Shown piece after piece: positions 1 through 8,676 of a stretch of 64,000 nucleotides of DNA; the stretch's first letter is position 1; each line of letters opens with the position of its first letter. The position numbers and the translations under genes are program-made. A model generated the notes under the pieces. It saw nothing but the letters and a program-made list of their open reading frames with translations. It was not told where the DNA came from and did no database searches. The stretch spans positions 124,001 through 188,000 of the forward strand of contig CAWBTE010000017.1 of the NCBI GenBank assembly GCA_963791615.1, read 5' to 3'. The DNA is from CAILZL01 sp963791615. GTDB lineage: Bacteria > Pseudomonadota > Gammaproteobacteria > Steroidobacterales > Steroidobacteraceae.

Positions 1-31
1 TCGGGTCGTTACATACGACATGACCCAATAG

Positions 32-47
32 AGCAAGGCGCATGCCA
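32..47 (-). promoter_or_regulatory. sigma54 promoter reading off the left edge
   Basis: On the minus strand the bases read TGGCATG-N4-TTGCT, an exact -24/-12 element for RpoN. It lies downstream of fliK and points left, so it should drive the next flagellar operon outside the window (fliL/fliM would be usual; this is inference). FleQ or the FleR-like protein encoded nearby would be the activator. Confidence 0.75.
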
Positions 48-269
48 CGCCGGACTGAAGCCAGATAACTAACTGATATATATGGGTATTGTGTGTTTTA
101 TGGAATGTGTTCCAGCTCACACTCCAGCGCTGCGCCAGAAAATTGGCGGCGGGCCTGGAGGGCAGATTGAAATCGGGCTGATGGAGACCCGGAGCGGCGC
201 GGGAAAATTGCCGCGGCAGCATGGCTCACGCGGCATGACCACAACCAGAGATTGTCTGGCTGCGGTCAG
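48..269. other. intergenic stretch downstream of fliK
   Basis: About 220 bases between the end of fliK and the sigma54 element. It contains a weak hairpin (133-148, stem CGCCA/TGGCG) but no convincing gene. Short open frames here have no recognisable protein features. It may act as the end of the fliE-K transcript and as upstream activator sequence for the sigma54 promoter. Confidence 0.4.
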
Positions 270-1553
270 CTACGCATAAGCATCCAGCAGCGCCAGGCTG
301 AGGCTGCGCACGGTGGCGGTATCCGCCAGCGCTTCATCATCCTGATACGAATCGGCTGTGAATGGATTGGCTTCAGGGGTGTAAGCCGCCTGCTGCTGCG
401 AGCGATTGTCGAAGACACCCGCATCAGTCAGCGACATGCCCTGCGCAGTGAACAACTCGCGCAACCTCGGCAATGACTGTTCCAGTGCGCTGCGCGTATC
501 GGGATGTTCTGCGGTGAACCAGACACTGGCCTGATCCTGGCTGGTTTCGATACGCACCTGCACCGGACCGAGATCAGCAGGCGTCAAATACAAGGTCGCG
601 GACTGGGTTTCCCTGCTGGCCAGCAAGGTCAGCTTGTTACCCAGTTCAGTGGCCCACTGCTGAGTACCTACCGAGGCCTGCAACAGAATAGGTGTGTCCA
701 GTGCGGCTGCATCATCGGCCAGTTGAGTGGCGGCCGGCTGCAACGAAGCCGCAGTGAGTGCACCAGCAACATTGGTTACGCCGACACGATCTGAATCTGC
801 TTCATCAGCCGCCTGTCTGGCATCACGATGCACACCCTGCATCAAAGCCGCCATTGGCGCTGAATCCAGTAATTTGTTCAAAACTTCTGCTGTTAATCCG
901 GGCAATCCGGTTACGGTATCAGCCTGATTCGCCGATTTTCCAGTAGCCGACGCAGACTCATCGACCGCACTTGCCACGGACGATTCCACTGTCTTCGCCG
1001 ATTTTTCCAGTAAGGTCCGCGCATTCGCTGATAACCAATGGAGGTCACGCTGGTTGGCTGTCTTGTTTTCCGTGACTCCTGATGTCAGCGCTGCTGCCGG
1101 GCCTGATAGAAGCGCCGCCTCATTCGCTGGCGCTGGCGACGATATTTCTACGGTGCCGGCTACAGCGCCGGGCGCGGCAGAAATCAATGGCAACCCTTCT
1201 GCTGCAAATTTCTTTGAATTCACATCAGACAACAGCGCGGCCGGGGCAGCCTGCGTCTGTGCAGGCATCTGTATTGGCGCTTGCGGCAGCGCGCCGCATA
1301 ACAGCAGCAGTTCCATCGCGGGATCCAGTTGCGCCGCATCAGCAGGCGTTTCACCCTGCTCAGCCGCTGCGGAAAGCAAGCCTGCGTCACCGGCTGCGGT
1401 ATTACTGGCTGCATCGGGCGCAACCATGCCACCCAGCAGTGCCTGAAATGCGCCTTCACCGCCAGCAGAGCCATCGCCGCCTGCCGTTGTATTTGTGGCG
1501 CTGTTCGCGACGCCTGTCGATGAAACCGAACCTGCCGATAATGCCATTACCAT
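270..1553 (-). CDS. fliK: flagellar hook-length control protein FliK
   Basis: 427 residues. FliK is exported through the flagellar type III apparatus, measures hook length and switches export from hook to filament substrates. Residues 1-300 are low-complexity Ala/Ser/Gly-rich, as is usual for the ruler part. The C-terminal third carries the conserved Flg_hook domain with the motif LYLTPADLGPVQVRI near residue 310 and a Gln-rich tail. The ATG at 1553 has an AGAGG-type ribosome site about 7 nt upstream. It is the last visible gene of the fliE-F-G-H-I-J-K run. The N-terminal part is poorly conserved, so identity rests on the C-terminal domain and position. Confidence 0.93.
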   Translation of the reverse strand: MVMALSAGSVSSTGVANSATNTTAGGDGSAGGEGAFQALLGGMVAPDAASNTAAGDAGLLSAAAEQGETPADAAQLDPAMELLLLCGALPQAPIQMPAQTQAAPAALLSDVNSKKFAAEGLPLISAAPGAVAGTVEISSPAPANEAALLSGPAAALTSGVTENKTANQRDLHWLSANARTLLEKSAKTVESSVASAVDESASATGKSANQADTVTGLPGLTAEVLNKLLDSAPMAALMQGVHRDARQAADEADSDRVGVTNVAGALTAASLQPAATQLADDAAALDTPILLQASVGTQQWATELGNKLTLLASRETQSATLYLTPADLGPVQVRIETSQDQASVWFTAEHPDTRSALEQSLPRLRELFTAQGMSLTDAGVFDNRSQQQAAYTPEANPFTADSYQDDEALADTATVRSLSLALLDAYA

Positions 1554-1634
1554 GATCTTTCCTCTTGCCGTTTCTGGCCTGACATTCAGGTCAGGCGCTC
1601 TGTAACTGTGTATTTAGAACCCATCTTCGTATTC

Positions 1635-2081
1635 TCAATGCGCATGCGGCGCCAGCCGTCGCCGTTGTGCACGTTCATCTGTCTCGCGTTGTTCGCGCTT
1701 GTCGGTGGCCCGCAGCGCTTCCTGCTGCCAGCGTTCAATCACATGGCCGAGCGCCTTCACCCGTTGCGCCGCTTCCTGCCAGCGCTTCTGCTGCACTTCA
1801 CGGTCAGCGCGAGCACGTTGCACCACCAGTGACTGTTGCTCGATGGCGCTGTTAAGACGTGTCATGAATGCCTGATAATCAACCAGCTCACGCGCGCCCA
1901 TCCCGCCACCGGCGCGACGTGCAAAGCCCTGCGTATAGTCATCGCGATAAACAGTCAGCTCATTCAATTTGCGTTCACAGCCAGTCAGCAGGCGTTCTGC
2001 GACCGCAACCTGCTCAGCCAGACGCCGTTCGGCGTCTTCGACCACTTTCTGCACGGGTTCCAGACGAGCAGCACGTTTCAT
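1635..2081 (-). CDS. fliJ: flagellar export chaperone FliJ
   Basis: 148 residues, almost wholly alpha-helical and charged, with a long predicted coiled coil (residues 5-125) containing repeated Glu/Arg/Gln heptads. FliJ is the central stalk of the FliI ATPase ring and escorts chaperone-substrate complexes to FlhA. It begins 49 nt after the fliI stop and is followed 81 nt later by fliK. That gap holds a 7-bp hairpin (1577-1596). The length matches the family (about 147 residues). Sequence identity in this family is low, so gene order carries much of the call. Confidence 0.88.
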   Translation of the reverse strand: MKRAARLEPVQKVVEDAERRLAEQVAVAERLLTGCERKLNELTVYRDDYTQGFARRAGGGMGARELVDYQAFMTRLNSAIEQQSLVVQRARADREVQQKRWQEAAQRVKALGHVIERWQQEALRATDKREQRETDERAQRRRLAPHAH

Positions 2082-2130
2082 GTCGTCTCGCCGTCATGGA
2101 GTACTGATGCCTGCACTGCCAATGTCTGCC

Positions 2131-3489
2131 TCATCGCTGCTGCCCTGCAAACAACGCCGTCAGACCAGCAACACTGCTGGCATACGGCACCTTGTCGTGC
2201 AAATCCTGCTGCATGAATTTCTGTAATCCAGGCCATGACTCGATGGCCGCATCGATACGCGGATCACTGCCGCGCTGATAGGCGCCAATCGAGATCAGGT
2301 CACGATTCTGCTGGTACACCGACAGCATCTGCCGGAACTGGCGCGCGGCATCGGTGTGCTGCTTCGGCACAATCTCGTGCATGACGCGACTGATGGAGGC
2401 TTCCACGTCAATGGCGGGATAGTGACCGGACTCGGCAATGCGACGCGACAGCACAATGTGTCCATCCAGAATGGCGCGTGCCGCATCGGCAATGGGGTCC
2501 TGCTGATCATCGCCTTCAGTCAGCACGGTATAAAACGCTGTGATCGAACCCTTGCCTGCGGCGCCATTGCCGGCGCGCTCCACCAGCGTCGGCAACATGG
2601 CGAACACGGAAGGTGGATAACCCTTGGTGGCCGGCGCTTCGCCAATGGCCAGCCCGATCTCGCGCTGCGCCTGGGCAAAACGTGTCAATGAATCCATGAT
2701 CAGCAGCACGCTCTTGCCCTGATCGCGAAAGTATTCAGCGATTGATGTAGACAGCCAGGCGCCATGCAACCGCATCAACGGTGGATTGTCGGCTGGCGTC
2801 GCCACCACCACGGCACGCTTCAGGCCTTCCGGCCCAAGGATGCGTTCAACAAATTCTTTTACTTCACGGCCGCGTTCGCCGATCAGTCCCACCACAATCA
2901 CATCGGCACTGGTGTAACGCGCCATCATGCCGAGCAGTACGCTCTTGCCGACGCCGCTGCCCGCAAACAAACCGATACGCTGACCCTTGCCCACCGTGAG
3001 CAATGAATTGATGGCGCGCACGCCCACATCCAGTGGCTCGTTTATCGGTTGTCGCTGCAAGGGATTGATATAACTTCCGGTCAATCGCGTGCGGCCATGG
3101 CACTTGAGCGGCCCCTGGCCATCCAGTGGTTCGCCTGCGCCATCAATAATGCGCCCCAGCAATTCCGGCCCCACCGGAACAGATCCGGCGCGTTGCGTAG
3201 GAATGACGCGCGCATTGGGTTTCACGCCGTGAATCGCACCAGTAGGCATCAGAAACAGGCGGTCGCCTGCAAAGCCGACCACTTCGGCTTCAACGCGGGC
3301 GCCATCACCGGCCAGCACTTCGCAGCGGTCACCCAGCGCGGCCTGACACCCTACCGCTTCCAGCGTCAGTCCGACCATCCGGGTCAGACAACCTTCCACC
3401 ACCGGCGCCGGCGTAACACCAACATGGTGTATCTGTCGGGCCAGACGTGCTGACCAGAGACGGTTGCGTTGTGCCTGTGGCTCAATCAT
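2131..3489 (-). CDS. fliI: flagellum-specific ATP synthase FliI
   Basis: 452 residues. FliI is the hexameric cytoplasmic ATPase of the flagellar type III export machine, related to F1-ATPase beta. The Walker A motif GSGVGKS is near residue 175, Walker B (LLIMDSLTRFA) near 262, and the export-ATPase segment GEAPATKGYPPSVF follows. Length is standard for the family. The ATG overlaps the fliH stop by 4 nt (ATGA), so the two are translationally coupled, and fliJ follows. No key residue is missing. Confidence 0.97.
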   Translation of the reverse strand: MIEPQAQRNRLWSARLARQIHHVGVTPAPVVEGCLTRMVGLTLEAVGCQAALGDRCEVLAGDGARVEAEVVGFAGDRLFLMPTGAIHGVKPNARVIPTQRAGSVPVGPELLGRIIDGAGEPLDGQGPLKCHGRTRLTGSYINPLQRQPINEPLDVGVRAINSLLTVGKGQRIGLFAGSGVGKSVLLGMMARYTSADVIVVGLIGERGREVKEFVERILGPEGLKRAVVVATPADNPPLMRLHGAWLSTSIAEYFRDQGKSVLLIMDSLTRFAQAQREIGLAIGEAPATKGYPPSVFAMLPTLVERAGNGAAGKGSITAFYTVLTEGDDQQDPIADAARAILDGHIVLSRRIAESGHYPAIDVEASISRVMHEIVPKQHTDAARQFRQMLSVYQQNRDLISIGAYQRGSDPRIDAAIESWPGLQKFMQQDLHDKVPYASSVAGLTALFAGQQR

Positions 3490-4220
3490 GACTGTGGCAT
3501 TCCCTGATCATCACGGATGGTGGCATCAAGACGACTTTCAAGCGCGCGCTCCTCGCCCAGCAAGTGATTGAGCATGGCGGCAATACGTGTCTCCAGACGG
3601 GCATCAATCTGCGCAGTGTCGGTGCTGACCCGACAACCACCCCGCGACATCACCGGATCTTCAACAATTGACCATGCGCGTTCGGCTTGTGGCTCGGCCA
3701 GACATTCGCGCACCACCGCCGCATCCAGCGGATGCAGATGTACACGCACGTTGCGTTGTGTCAGCGGCAGCAAGGCAACCGTTTCACGCACCACGGCAAT
3801 CACCTGGCTTGGATCACTGCGCAATTCGCGTCGCACCAGGTGCCTGGCAATAGCCAGTGACAGGTTGACCAGCTGGGCTTCAATTTCGTCATCAAGCTGG
3901 CTCAAGGGCTCAACCAGTGTTTGCAGGATGGCTTCAAACTGGCGACCACGTTGTGCCAGCGCGTCAATGCGCCTGGCAGCCTCCTGTTCACCGGCCAGCA
4001 CGCCGGCGGCATGACCCTTGGCATAGGCTTCATCCCAGGCATGGCGTTCAATCGATCCCAGTTCGTCCAGCGTAGGACGCGGACGACGACTGGCGCGCGG
4101 CCCATCAACGGTGGGTGGCGACCATGCTGCCGCCGGCGTGGTGGCAAAACGCTCGGCCGGCATCACCGATGAGGTGACCGACGCATGCCTGTTTAAATGG
4201 GTTTCTGGTTTGACTTGCAT
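3486..4220 (-). CDS. fliH: flagellar assembly protein FliH
   Basis: 244 residues. FliH dimers bind the N terminus of FliI, hold the ATPase in check and dock it at the C ring. The first 60 residues are Pro/Arg-rich and variable. After that come a helical segment with GxxxA-type spacing (AYAKGHAAGVLAGEQEAA, about residues 64-81) and the conserved C-terminal FliH/HrpE domain (about 100-235). It sits between fliG (31-nt gap) and fliI (4-nt overlap), which is the standard order. Confidence 0.92.
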   Translation of the reverse strand: MQVKPETHLNRHASVTSSVMPAERFATTPAAAWSPPTVDGPRASRRPRPTLDELGSIERHAWDEAYAKGHAAGVLAGEQEAARRIDALAQRGRQFEAILQTLVEPLSQLDDEIEAQLVNLSLAIARHLVRRELRSDPSQVIAVVRETVALLPLTQRNVRVHLHPLDAAVVRECLAEPQAERAWSIVEDPVMSRGGCRVSTDTAQIDARLETRIAAMLNHLLGEERALESRLDATIRDDQGMPQS

Positions 4221-4251
4221 GTTTCGTTAACAACATTAAAAACGTACAACA

Positions 4252-5271
4252 CTAAACGTATTGATCGCCGCCACTGCCACCGCCCAGTGCGATGGTGCCG
4301 GCCTCGGCCAGCTTGCGTGCGGTAATCAGGATTTCTTTCTGTGCTGCTTCCACTTCACTGAGTTTCACCGGCCCCTTGGCTTCGAGATCCTCGCGCAGGG
4401 TTTCTGCAGCGCGCTGCGACATGTTCTTGAAGATCTTGTCACGCAGTTCCGGTTCGGCGCCTTTCAGCGCCAGCAGCAACTTGTCCGACGCCACGGTACG
4501 CAACAGTTCCTGCATGCCGCGATCATCCACTTCAATCAGATTGTCGAATACGAACATCAGGTCCTGGATTTTCTCGCTCAGCTGCTCATCCACCTGCTTG
4601 ATACCCTCAACCACAGAGGCCTGTTTGTCGGCCGCGATGTAATTCAGGATATTGGCAGCCACCTTGTGGCCACCCAGCGCCGAACTCTTGCTGGTGCCGG
4701 CATTGGAGGAAAACTGTTTCTTCAGCACTTCATCCAGTTCGCTCAATGCCGCCGGCTGAATGCCATCCATGGTGGCAATGCGCATCATCACTTCCGGCCG
4801 CAAGGCTTCCGGCAGTTGTGACAGCACTTCGGCTGACTGGTCGCTGTCGAGATACGCCAGCACAATGGCGATGATCTGCGGCTGTTCCTGCCGGATCATT
4901 TCCGCAATCGAACGCGGATCCATCCACTTCAGCGATTCCAGTCCCTTGCTGTTGCGTCCGAACAGAATGCGATCAATCAGGTTGGAAGCCTTGTCCTCAC
5001 CCAGCGCGCTCACCAGCACCTTGCGGATGTAGTCATCCGAACTGATGCCCAGCGAAGTCTGGTTTTGCAGCTCACTGGTGAACCCAACAATCACGTTGCT
5101 GACTTCATCACGCGAGATGTTCTGCATCTGCGCCATGGCGGCGCCGATTTTCTGCACGGCCTTTGCACCCATATGCCTGAGTACCTGGGCCGCTTCAGCC
5201 TCGCCCAGACTCATCAGCAGGATGGCCGCTTTCTCCGCGCCATTACGTTTTTCCTGTTGTGCTTCACTCAT
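4252..5271 (-). CDS. fliG: flagellar motor switch protein FliG
   Basis: 339 residues. FliG is the part of the C-ring rotor that touches the MotA stator and couples FliM/FliN to the MS ring. The N-terminal FliF-binding part (KAAILLMSLGEAEAAQVL), the middle domain with the EHPQ-like segment (RQEQPQIIAIVL, about residue 126), and the C-terminal torque domain with alternating charged residues (DDRGMQELLR...KGAEPELRDKIFKNMSQRAA) are all visible. It overlaps fliF by 8 nt. Length is typical (about 335). Confidence 0.97.
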   Translation of the reverse strand: MSEAQQEKRNGAEKAAILLMSLGEAEAAQVLRHMGAKAVQKIGAAMAQMQNISRDEVSNVIVGFTSELQNQTSLGISSDDYIRKVLVSALGEDKASNLIDRILFGRNSKGLESLKWMDPRSIAEMIRQEQPQIIAIVLAYLDSDQSAEVLSQLPEALRPEVMMRIATMDGIQPAALSELDEVLKKQFSSNAGTSKSSALGGHKVAANILNYIAADKQASVVEGIKQVDEQLSEKIQDLMFVFDNLIEVDDRGMQELLRTVASDKLLLALKGAEPELRDKIFKNMSQRAAETLREDLEAKGPVKLSEVEAAQKEILITARKLAEAGTIALGGGSGGDQYV

Positions 5272-6877
5272 TGTCCGATACCCAGGTCTTGACTACTTGC
5301 GCAACACGCGCCGGATCCTGATTGACGATGGCGCGGGCGTCGGCAATCTGCTGTTCATAGGGTTTGGGCGGACCACCTGCACTGCCAGCGCGTTGCTCCA
5401 GCGCCTGTGGCTGACCGGAACCTGGCGGCAGCGACGACAACGGCGGTGCTGTCATCAAGTTGCGCACCAGCGGCTTGATCACGGTAAGGATCAGCACCAG
5501 CAGCACGATCAGCCCGATCACCAGCTTGGCGATATTAAGAATCCACGGACGCTCCCATAGCGGCACGCTTTGCAGCTCGCCTTCAGGTATGGCAGTCACC
5601 GGCCGGAATGATGAATTGACGACATTGACGCTGTCGCCACGCGCTTCATTGAAGCCCACGGCATCCTTGACCAGCATGGTCATGTTGGCCAGCTGCGCTT
5701 CGGTCAGCGGCGTGCTGGTCACCTTGCCCTCCGCATCGGTTGCCTTGAGGTCATCCACCAGCACCGCCACCGACAGACGCTTGAGCTGTCCGGGCAATTG
5801 TTTGGTGTAGGCGAGCGTGCGATCAATTTCGTAGTTGCGGGTTGTTTCTTTCGAAGAATTGGCCACATCCTCGGCACCCGTCACCGTTTCGCCGGCAATC
5901 TGGTTGGTCGCCACATTAGGATCAGCGGCCGTACCTGCAACAGGCGGTTGATTGCTCAGCGCGCCCGGTACGCCGCCTGCTTCATTGGCGTTACGCGTCA
6001 GCTGTTCTGAACTTTGCTCGCTGCGCACGACCTGGCTTTGCGGGTTGTACTGTTCACGGGTCTGCTCGGTAATGGCCAGCTCTACATCTGCCACCACTTG
6101 CGCGCGGACATTCTCGCTGCCCACCAGTGGCGACAGCAGTTGTTCAATACGCTGCGTGTAGGTTTCTTCAAGACGATGCGCAAACTCGTATTGCTTGTCG
6201 CGCATGGAGAATTCATCGTCGCCTTCAGGCGAAGACAGCAAGCGGCCCTGCTGGTCAATGACCGTGACATGGTTGATTTCCATGCCAGGAACGCTGGAAG
6301 CCACCAGATTGACAATGGACGTAACCTGTTCGGATTCGAGACGGCGTCCCGACTTGAGCTGCACGAATATCGAGGCGCTGGCGACACGCTTGTCACGTAC
6401 AAACGCCGACTGTTCGGGAATCGCCAGATGCACGCGCGCTGCTTCCACCGATTGCAGACTGGCAATGGTCTTGCCCAGCTCGACTTCCAGCGCATAGTTG
6501 TACTTGGCGGTTTCCATCATCTGACTGGTGCCAAAGCCGTTGTCCTTGGTCAGCGAGGCAAACCCGCCGCCTGCGGGCAGGCCTTCACCGGCCAGCTTCA
6601 GTCGCGCTTCATTGAGACTGGCCGCAGGAACGCTGACCGAACCGGAAGCCGTATCGGTCTTGTAGGGAATGCCCGAAGACTCCAGCGTCTGCACGACTTC
6701 GGCAACTTCGCTGTTACTGACCTTGGTGAGCAACAGGCTGTAATCAGGCTCCTTGGACCACAGCACCACGCCCACCCCTGCGGCGACCGCAGCGGCCAGG
6801 CCGACCAGCATCAATACCGGACGTAGCCCGGAATTGTTTCTGACCATGATAGGTAAGGCACTTGCTTCTGCACTCAT
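5264..6877 (-). CDS. fliF: flagellar MS-ring protein FliF
   Basis: 537 residues. FliF forms the inner-membrane MS ring on which the motor and export gate are built. There is one membrane helix near residues 19-41 and a second near 447-470. Between them are the two ring-building motifs (YscJ/FliF family) with the segment LEVELGKTIASLQSVEAARVHLAIPEQSAF. The C-terminal cytoplasmic tail, ending KTWVSDNE, is the usual FliG-binding helix. It lies between fliE (61-nt gap) and fliG (8-nt overlap). Confidence 0.97.
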   Translation of the reverse strand: MSAEASALPIMVRNNSGLRPVLMLVGLAAAVAAGVGVVLWSKEPDYSLLLTKVSNSEVAEVVQTLESSGIPYKTDTASGSVSVPAASLNEARLKLAGEGLPAGGGFASLTKDNGFGTSQMMETAKYNYALEVELGKTIASLQSVEAARVHLAIPEQSAFVRDKRVASASIFVQLKSGRRLESEQVTSIVNLVASSVPGMEINHVTVIDQQGRLLSSPEGDDEFSMRDKQYEFAHRLEETYTQRIEQLLSPLVGSENVRAQVVADVELAITEQTREQYNPQSQVVRSEQSSEQLTRNANEAGGVPGALSNQPPVAGTAADPNVATNQIAGETVTGAEDVANSSKETTRNYEIDRTLAYTKQLPGQLKRLSVAVLVDDLKATDAEGKVTSTPLTEAQLANMTMLVKDAVGFNEARGDSVNVVNSSFRPVTAIPEGELQSVPLWERPWILNIAKLVIGLIVLLVLILTVIKPLVRNLMTAPPLSSLPPGSGQPQALEQRAGSAGGPPKPYEQQIADARAIVNQDPARVAQVVKTWVSDNE

Positions 6878-6938
6878 CTTTCGTTAACTCGTTTCAGTCG
6901 TTACTGCTTGAAGGCTGTTTATATCGATTGTTCAAACA

Positions 6939-7292
6939 TCAAATCTGCATGTTCATGATGTCCTGATAAGCGCTGACCATGCGATTGCGCACTTCCGTCA
7001 CGGCACGAAACGACACGCTGGCTTTCTGCAATTCCACCATCACGTCAGCCAGTTCCACGCCGGGAGCACCCCGCTCAAACTGGGTCGCGAGATTGCCGGC
7101 GTTCTGCTGTGTCTGATTGACCTGATTCAGACTTTGCGCCAGCACATTGGCGAAGCCGGTCTTCTCGGTCATCGCACCCGGTGTCATCGCACCCGGGGAC
7201 ACCGCACCAATAGAGGCAGGCGCAACCGGTTTGACCTGCGCCGACAAGGCGCGAATCTGTGACAGCACCGAATCGATATTCATGTTGCTCAT
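6939..7292 (-). CDS. fliE: flagellar hook-basal body complex protein FliE
   Basis: 117 residues. FliE joins the MS ring to the proximal rod and is the first rod-type export substrate. The conserved C-terminal half is clear (FANVLAQSLNQVNQTQQNA, then VMVELQKASVSFRAVTEVRNRMVSAYQDIMNMQI split over residues 84-117). The N-terminal linker contains a short in-frame repeat (PGAMTPGAMT, from a 15-bp tandem repeat near 7173-7203). It starts 16 nt after the end of the FleR-like activator, so both belong to one operon. Confidence 0.94.
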   Translation of the reverse strand: MSNMNIDSVLSQIRALSAQVKPVAPASIGAVSPGAMTPGAMTEKTGFANVLAQSLNQVNQTQQNAGNLATQFERGAPGVELADVMVELQKASVSFRAVTEVRNRMVSAYQDIMNMQI

Positions 7293-7308
7293 GAGCGTGT
7301 CTCGCTAT

Positions 7309-8400
7309 TCAGGCTGCCGGCACATCAACACCAGCGCCACGCAAACGGGCCAGCTTGTAACGCAGCGTGCGTTGACTGATGCCCAGTCGCTCGGCTGCTT
7401 CACGACGATTGCCGTTGCCTACGCGCAGCGCATCCATGATCAGGCCACGCTCGGTGTTTTCCAGGGAATCAAACAGGGCCGGCAGCTGTGCTGAAGCATG
7501 GCCGAGCGCAATCAGGGGCGGAATTTCCTGCTCAAACTGGATGTGCTCGGCATCAATGATCTGTTCGGTGGCCAGCACCAGCGCCCGCTGCATGACATTG
7601 TCCAGCTCACGTACATTGCCCGGCCATGAGTAGGTAAGCAGGCAATGGGCTGCATCGGCGCTCAAAGCCGGAATTCTGCAACCAGGCTTGCTGCGTTGTG
7701 TCAGCAGCCGCATCGCCAGCGGCAGCACATCATCCCGACGTGCGCGCAAGGGCGAGACATGCAAGGGAAACACATTGAGACGGTAGTAGAGATCCTCGCG
7801 GAACCGGCCGGCAGCGACTTCAGTGCGCAGTGAACGATTGGTGGTAGCCAGTACCCGCACATCCAGCGCTATGGCGTGTCGGCTGCCGATGCGCTCCACC
7901 TCCCGCTCCTGCAACACGCGCAGCAGCTTGGCCTGCAAAGCCAGTGGCATTTCGGTAATTTCATCGAGCAGCAAAGTGCCGTGCTGGGCCAGTTCAAACT
8001 TGCCGGGATTGGCGGCATGCGCACCGGTGAACGAACCGCGCTCATGACCAAACAGCATGGCTTCCAGCATGTTGTCCGGAATGGCAGCGCAGTTCACTGC
8101 CACAAAGGGCTGCTGTGCGCGAGGTGACGTGCTGTGTATGTAACGCGCCAGTACTTCCTTGCCGGTGCCGGACTCGCCACTGATCAGCACCGTGCAGTCA
8201 CTGGCTGCCACGCGTCGCGCCAGCAGCACCAATCGCTGCGACTCGGCTGCACAGGCCACCAGATCACCACTCTGCCGATGCCAGGGCATCCCGGTTTTCG
8301 GATCTGACAGCGGCTGTCCAGTCGCTGCTTCTGTCGGGTGTTCATCGGTTTGAGTCACGCCGGAAACACGATCATTCATCGCATGTTGTTCGCTAAGCAT
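7309..8400 (-). CDS. sigma54-dependent activator, FleR/FlrC-like, lacking a receiver domain
   Basis: 363 residues from the ATG at 8400. The AAA+ domain of an RpoN activator is complete: Walker A GESGTGKE, the sigma54-contact loop written GSFTGA instead of GAFTGA, Walker B LLLDEITE, and FREDLYYRLNVFPL. A Fis-type helix-turn-helix (NRREAAERLGISQRTLRYKL) closes the protein. Homologous FleR/FlrC response regulators are about 450-480 residues with an N-terminal phospho-receiver; here only about 45 unstructured residues precede the AAA+ domain. Its place directly upstream of fliE fits the FleR/FlrC role of turning on class III hook and basal-body genes. With no receiver and no fleS kinase beside it, it may be constitutively competent or controlled by protein contact (inference). 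Confidence 0.85.
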   Translation of the reverse strand: MLSEQHAMNDRVSGVTQTDEHPTEAATGQPLSDPKTGMPWHRQSGDLVACAAESQRLVLLARRVAASDCTVLISGESGTGKEVLARYIHSTSPRAQQPFVAVNCAAIPDNMLEAMLFGHERGSFTGAHAANPGKFELAQHGTLLLDEITEMPLALQAKLLRVLQEREVERIGSRHAIALDVRVLATTNRSLRTEVAAGRFREDLYYRLNVFPLHVSPLRARRDDVLPLAMRLLTQRSKPGCRIPALSADAAHCLLTYSWPGNVRELDNVMQRALVLATEQIIDAEHIQFEQEIPPLIALGHASAQLPALFDSLENTERGLIMDALRVGNGNRREAAERLGISQRTLRYKLARLRGAGVDVPAA

Positions 8401-8453
8401 CGCAATCGCCACTCGTTGGGCCAGTTCGTTTACTGGCGGTCAGTGGCATACAG

Positions 8454-8469
8454 AGCAATAACCATGCCC
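8454..8469 (-). promoter_or_regulatory. sigma54 promoter for the fleR-like-fliEFGHIJK operon
   Basis: The minus strand reads GGGCATG-N4-TTGCT. The essential GG (-24) and GC (-12) are present with correct spacing, and only the first T of TGGCATG is changed. It lies about 54 nt upstream of the chosen ATG. A start of transcription near 8442 means no longer N-terminal domain can be encoded upstream of the activator, supporting the truncated architecture. Confidence 0.6.
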
Positions 8470-8676
8470 CGGCAAACAGGCGTTGCAGTGAAGTGGCGAA
8501 GTGTTTCCGCCGAACTGGGACTCAGTTCACAAGTTGGCGGCAGTGGCGGGCAAGTAATGGCCCGCCGGAGCGGCAATAGCGGCAATTTTTTGCCGCAAGC
8601 ACAGCCGGATATCGGCAATCAACCGGTCGGCTGGTGACCACCTGTGGACTACAAGCAGCCTTGTATCAGGTCGCCG

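Noticed and set aside
1577..1596. Hairpin between fliJ and fliK as a terminator
   Set aside because: Stem of 7 bp without a following T-run, inside an operon; more likely incidental.
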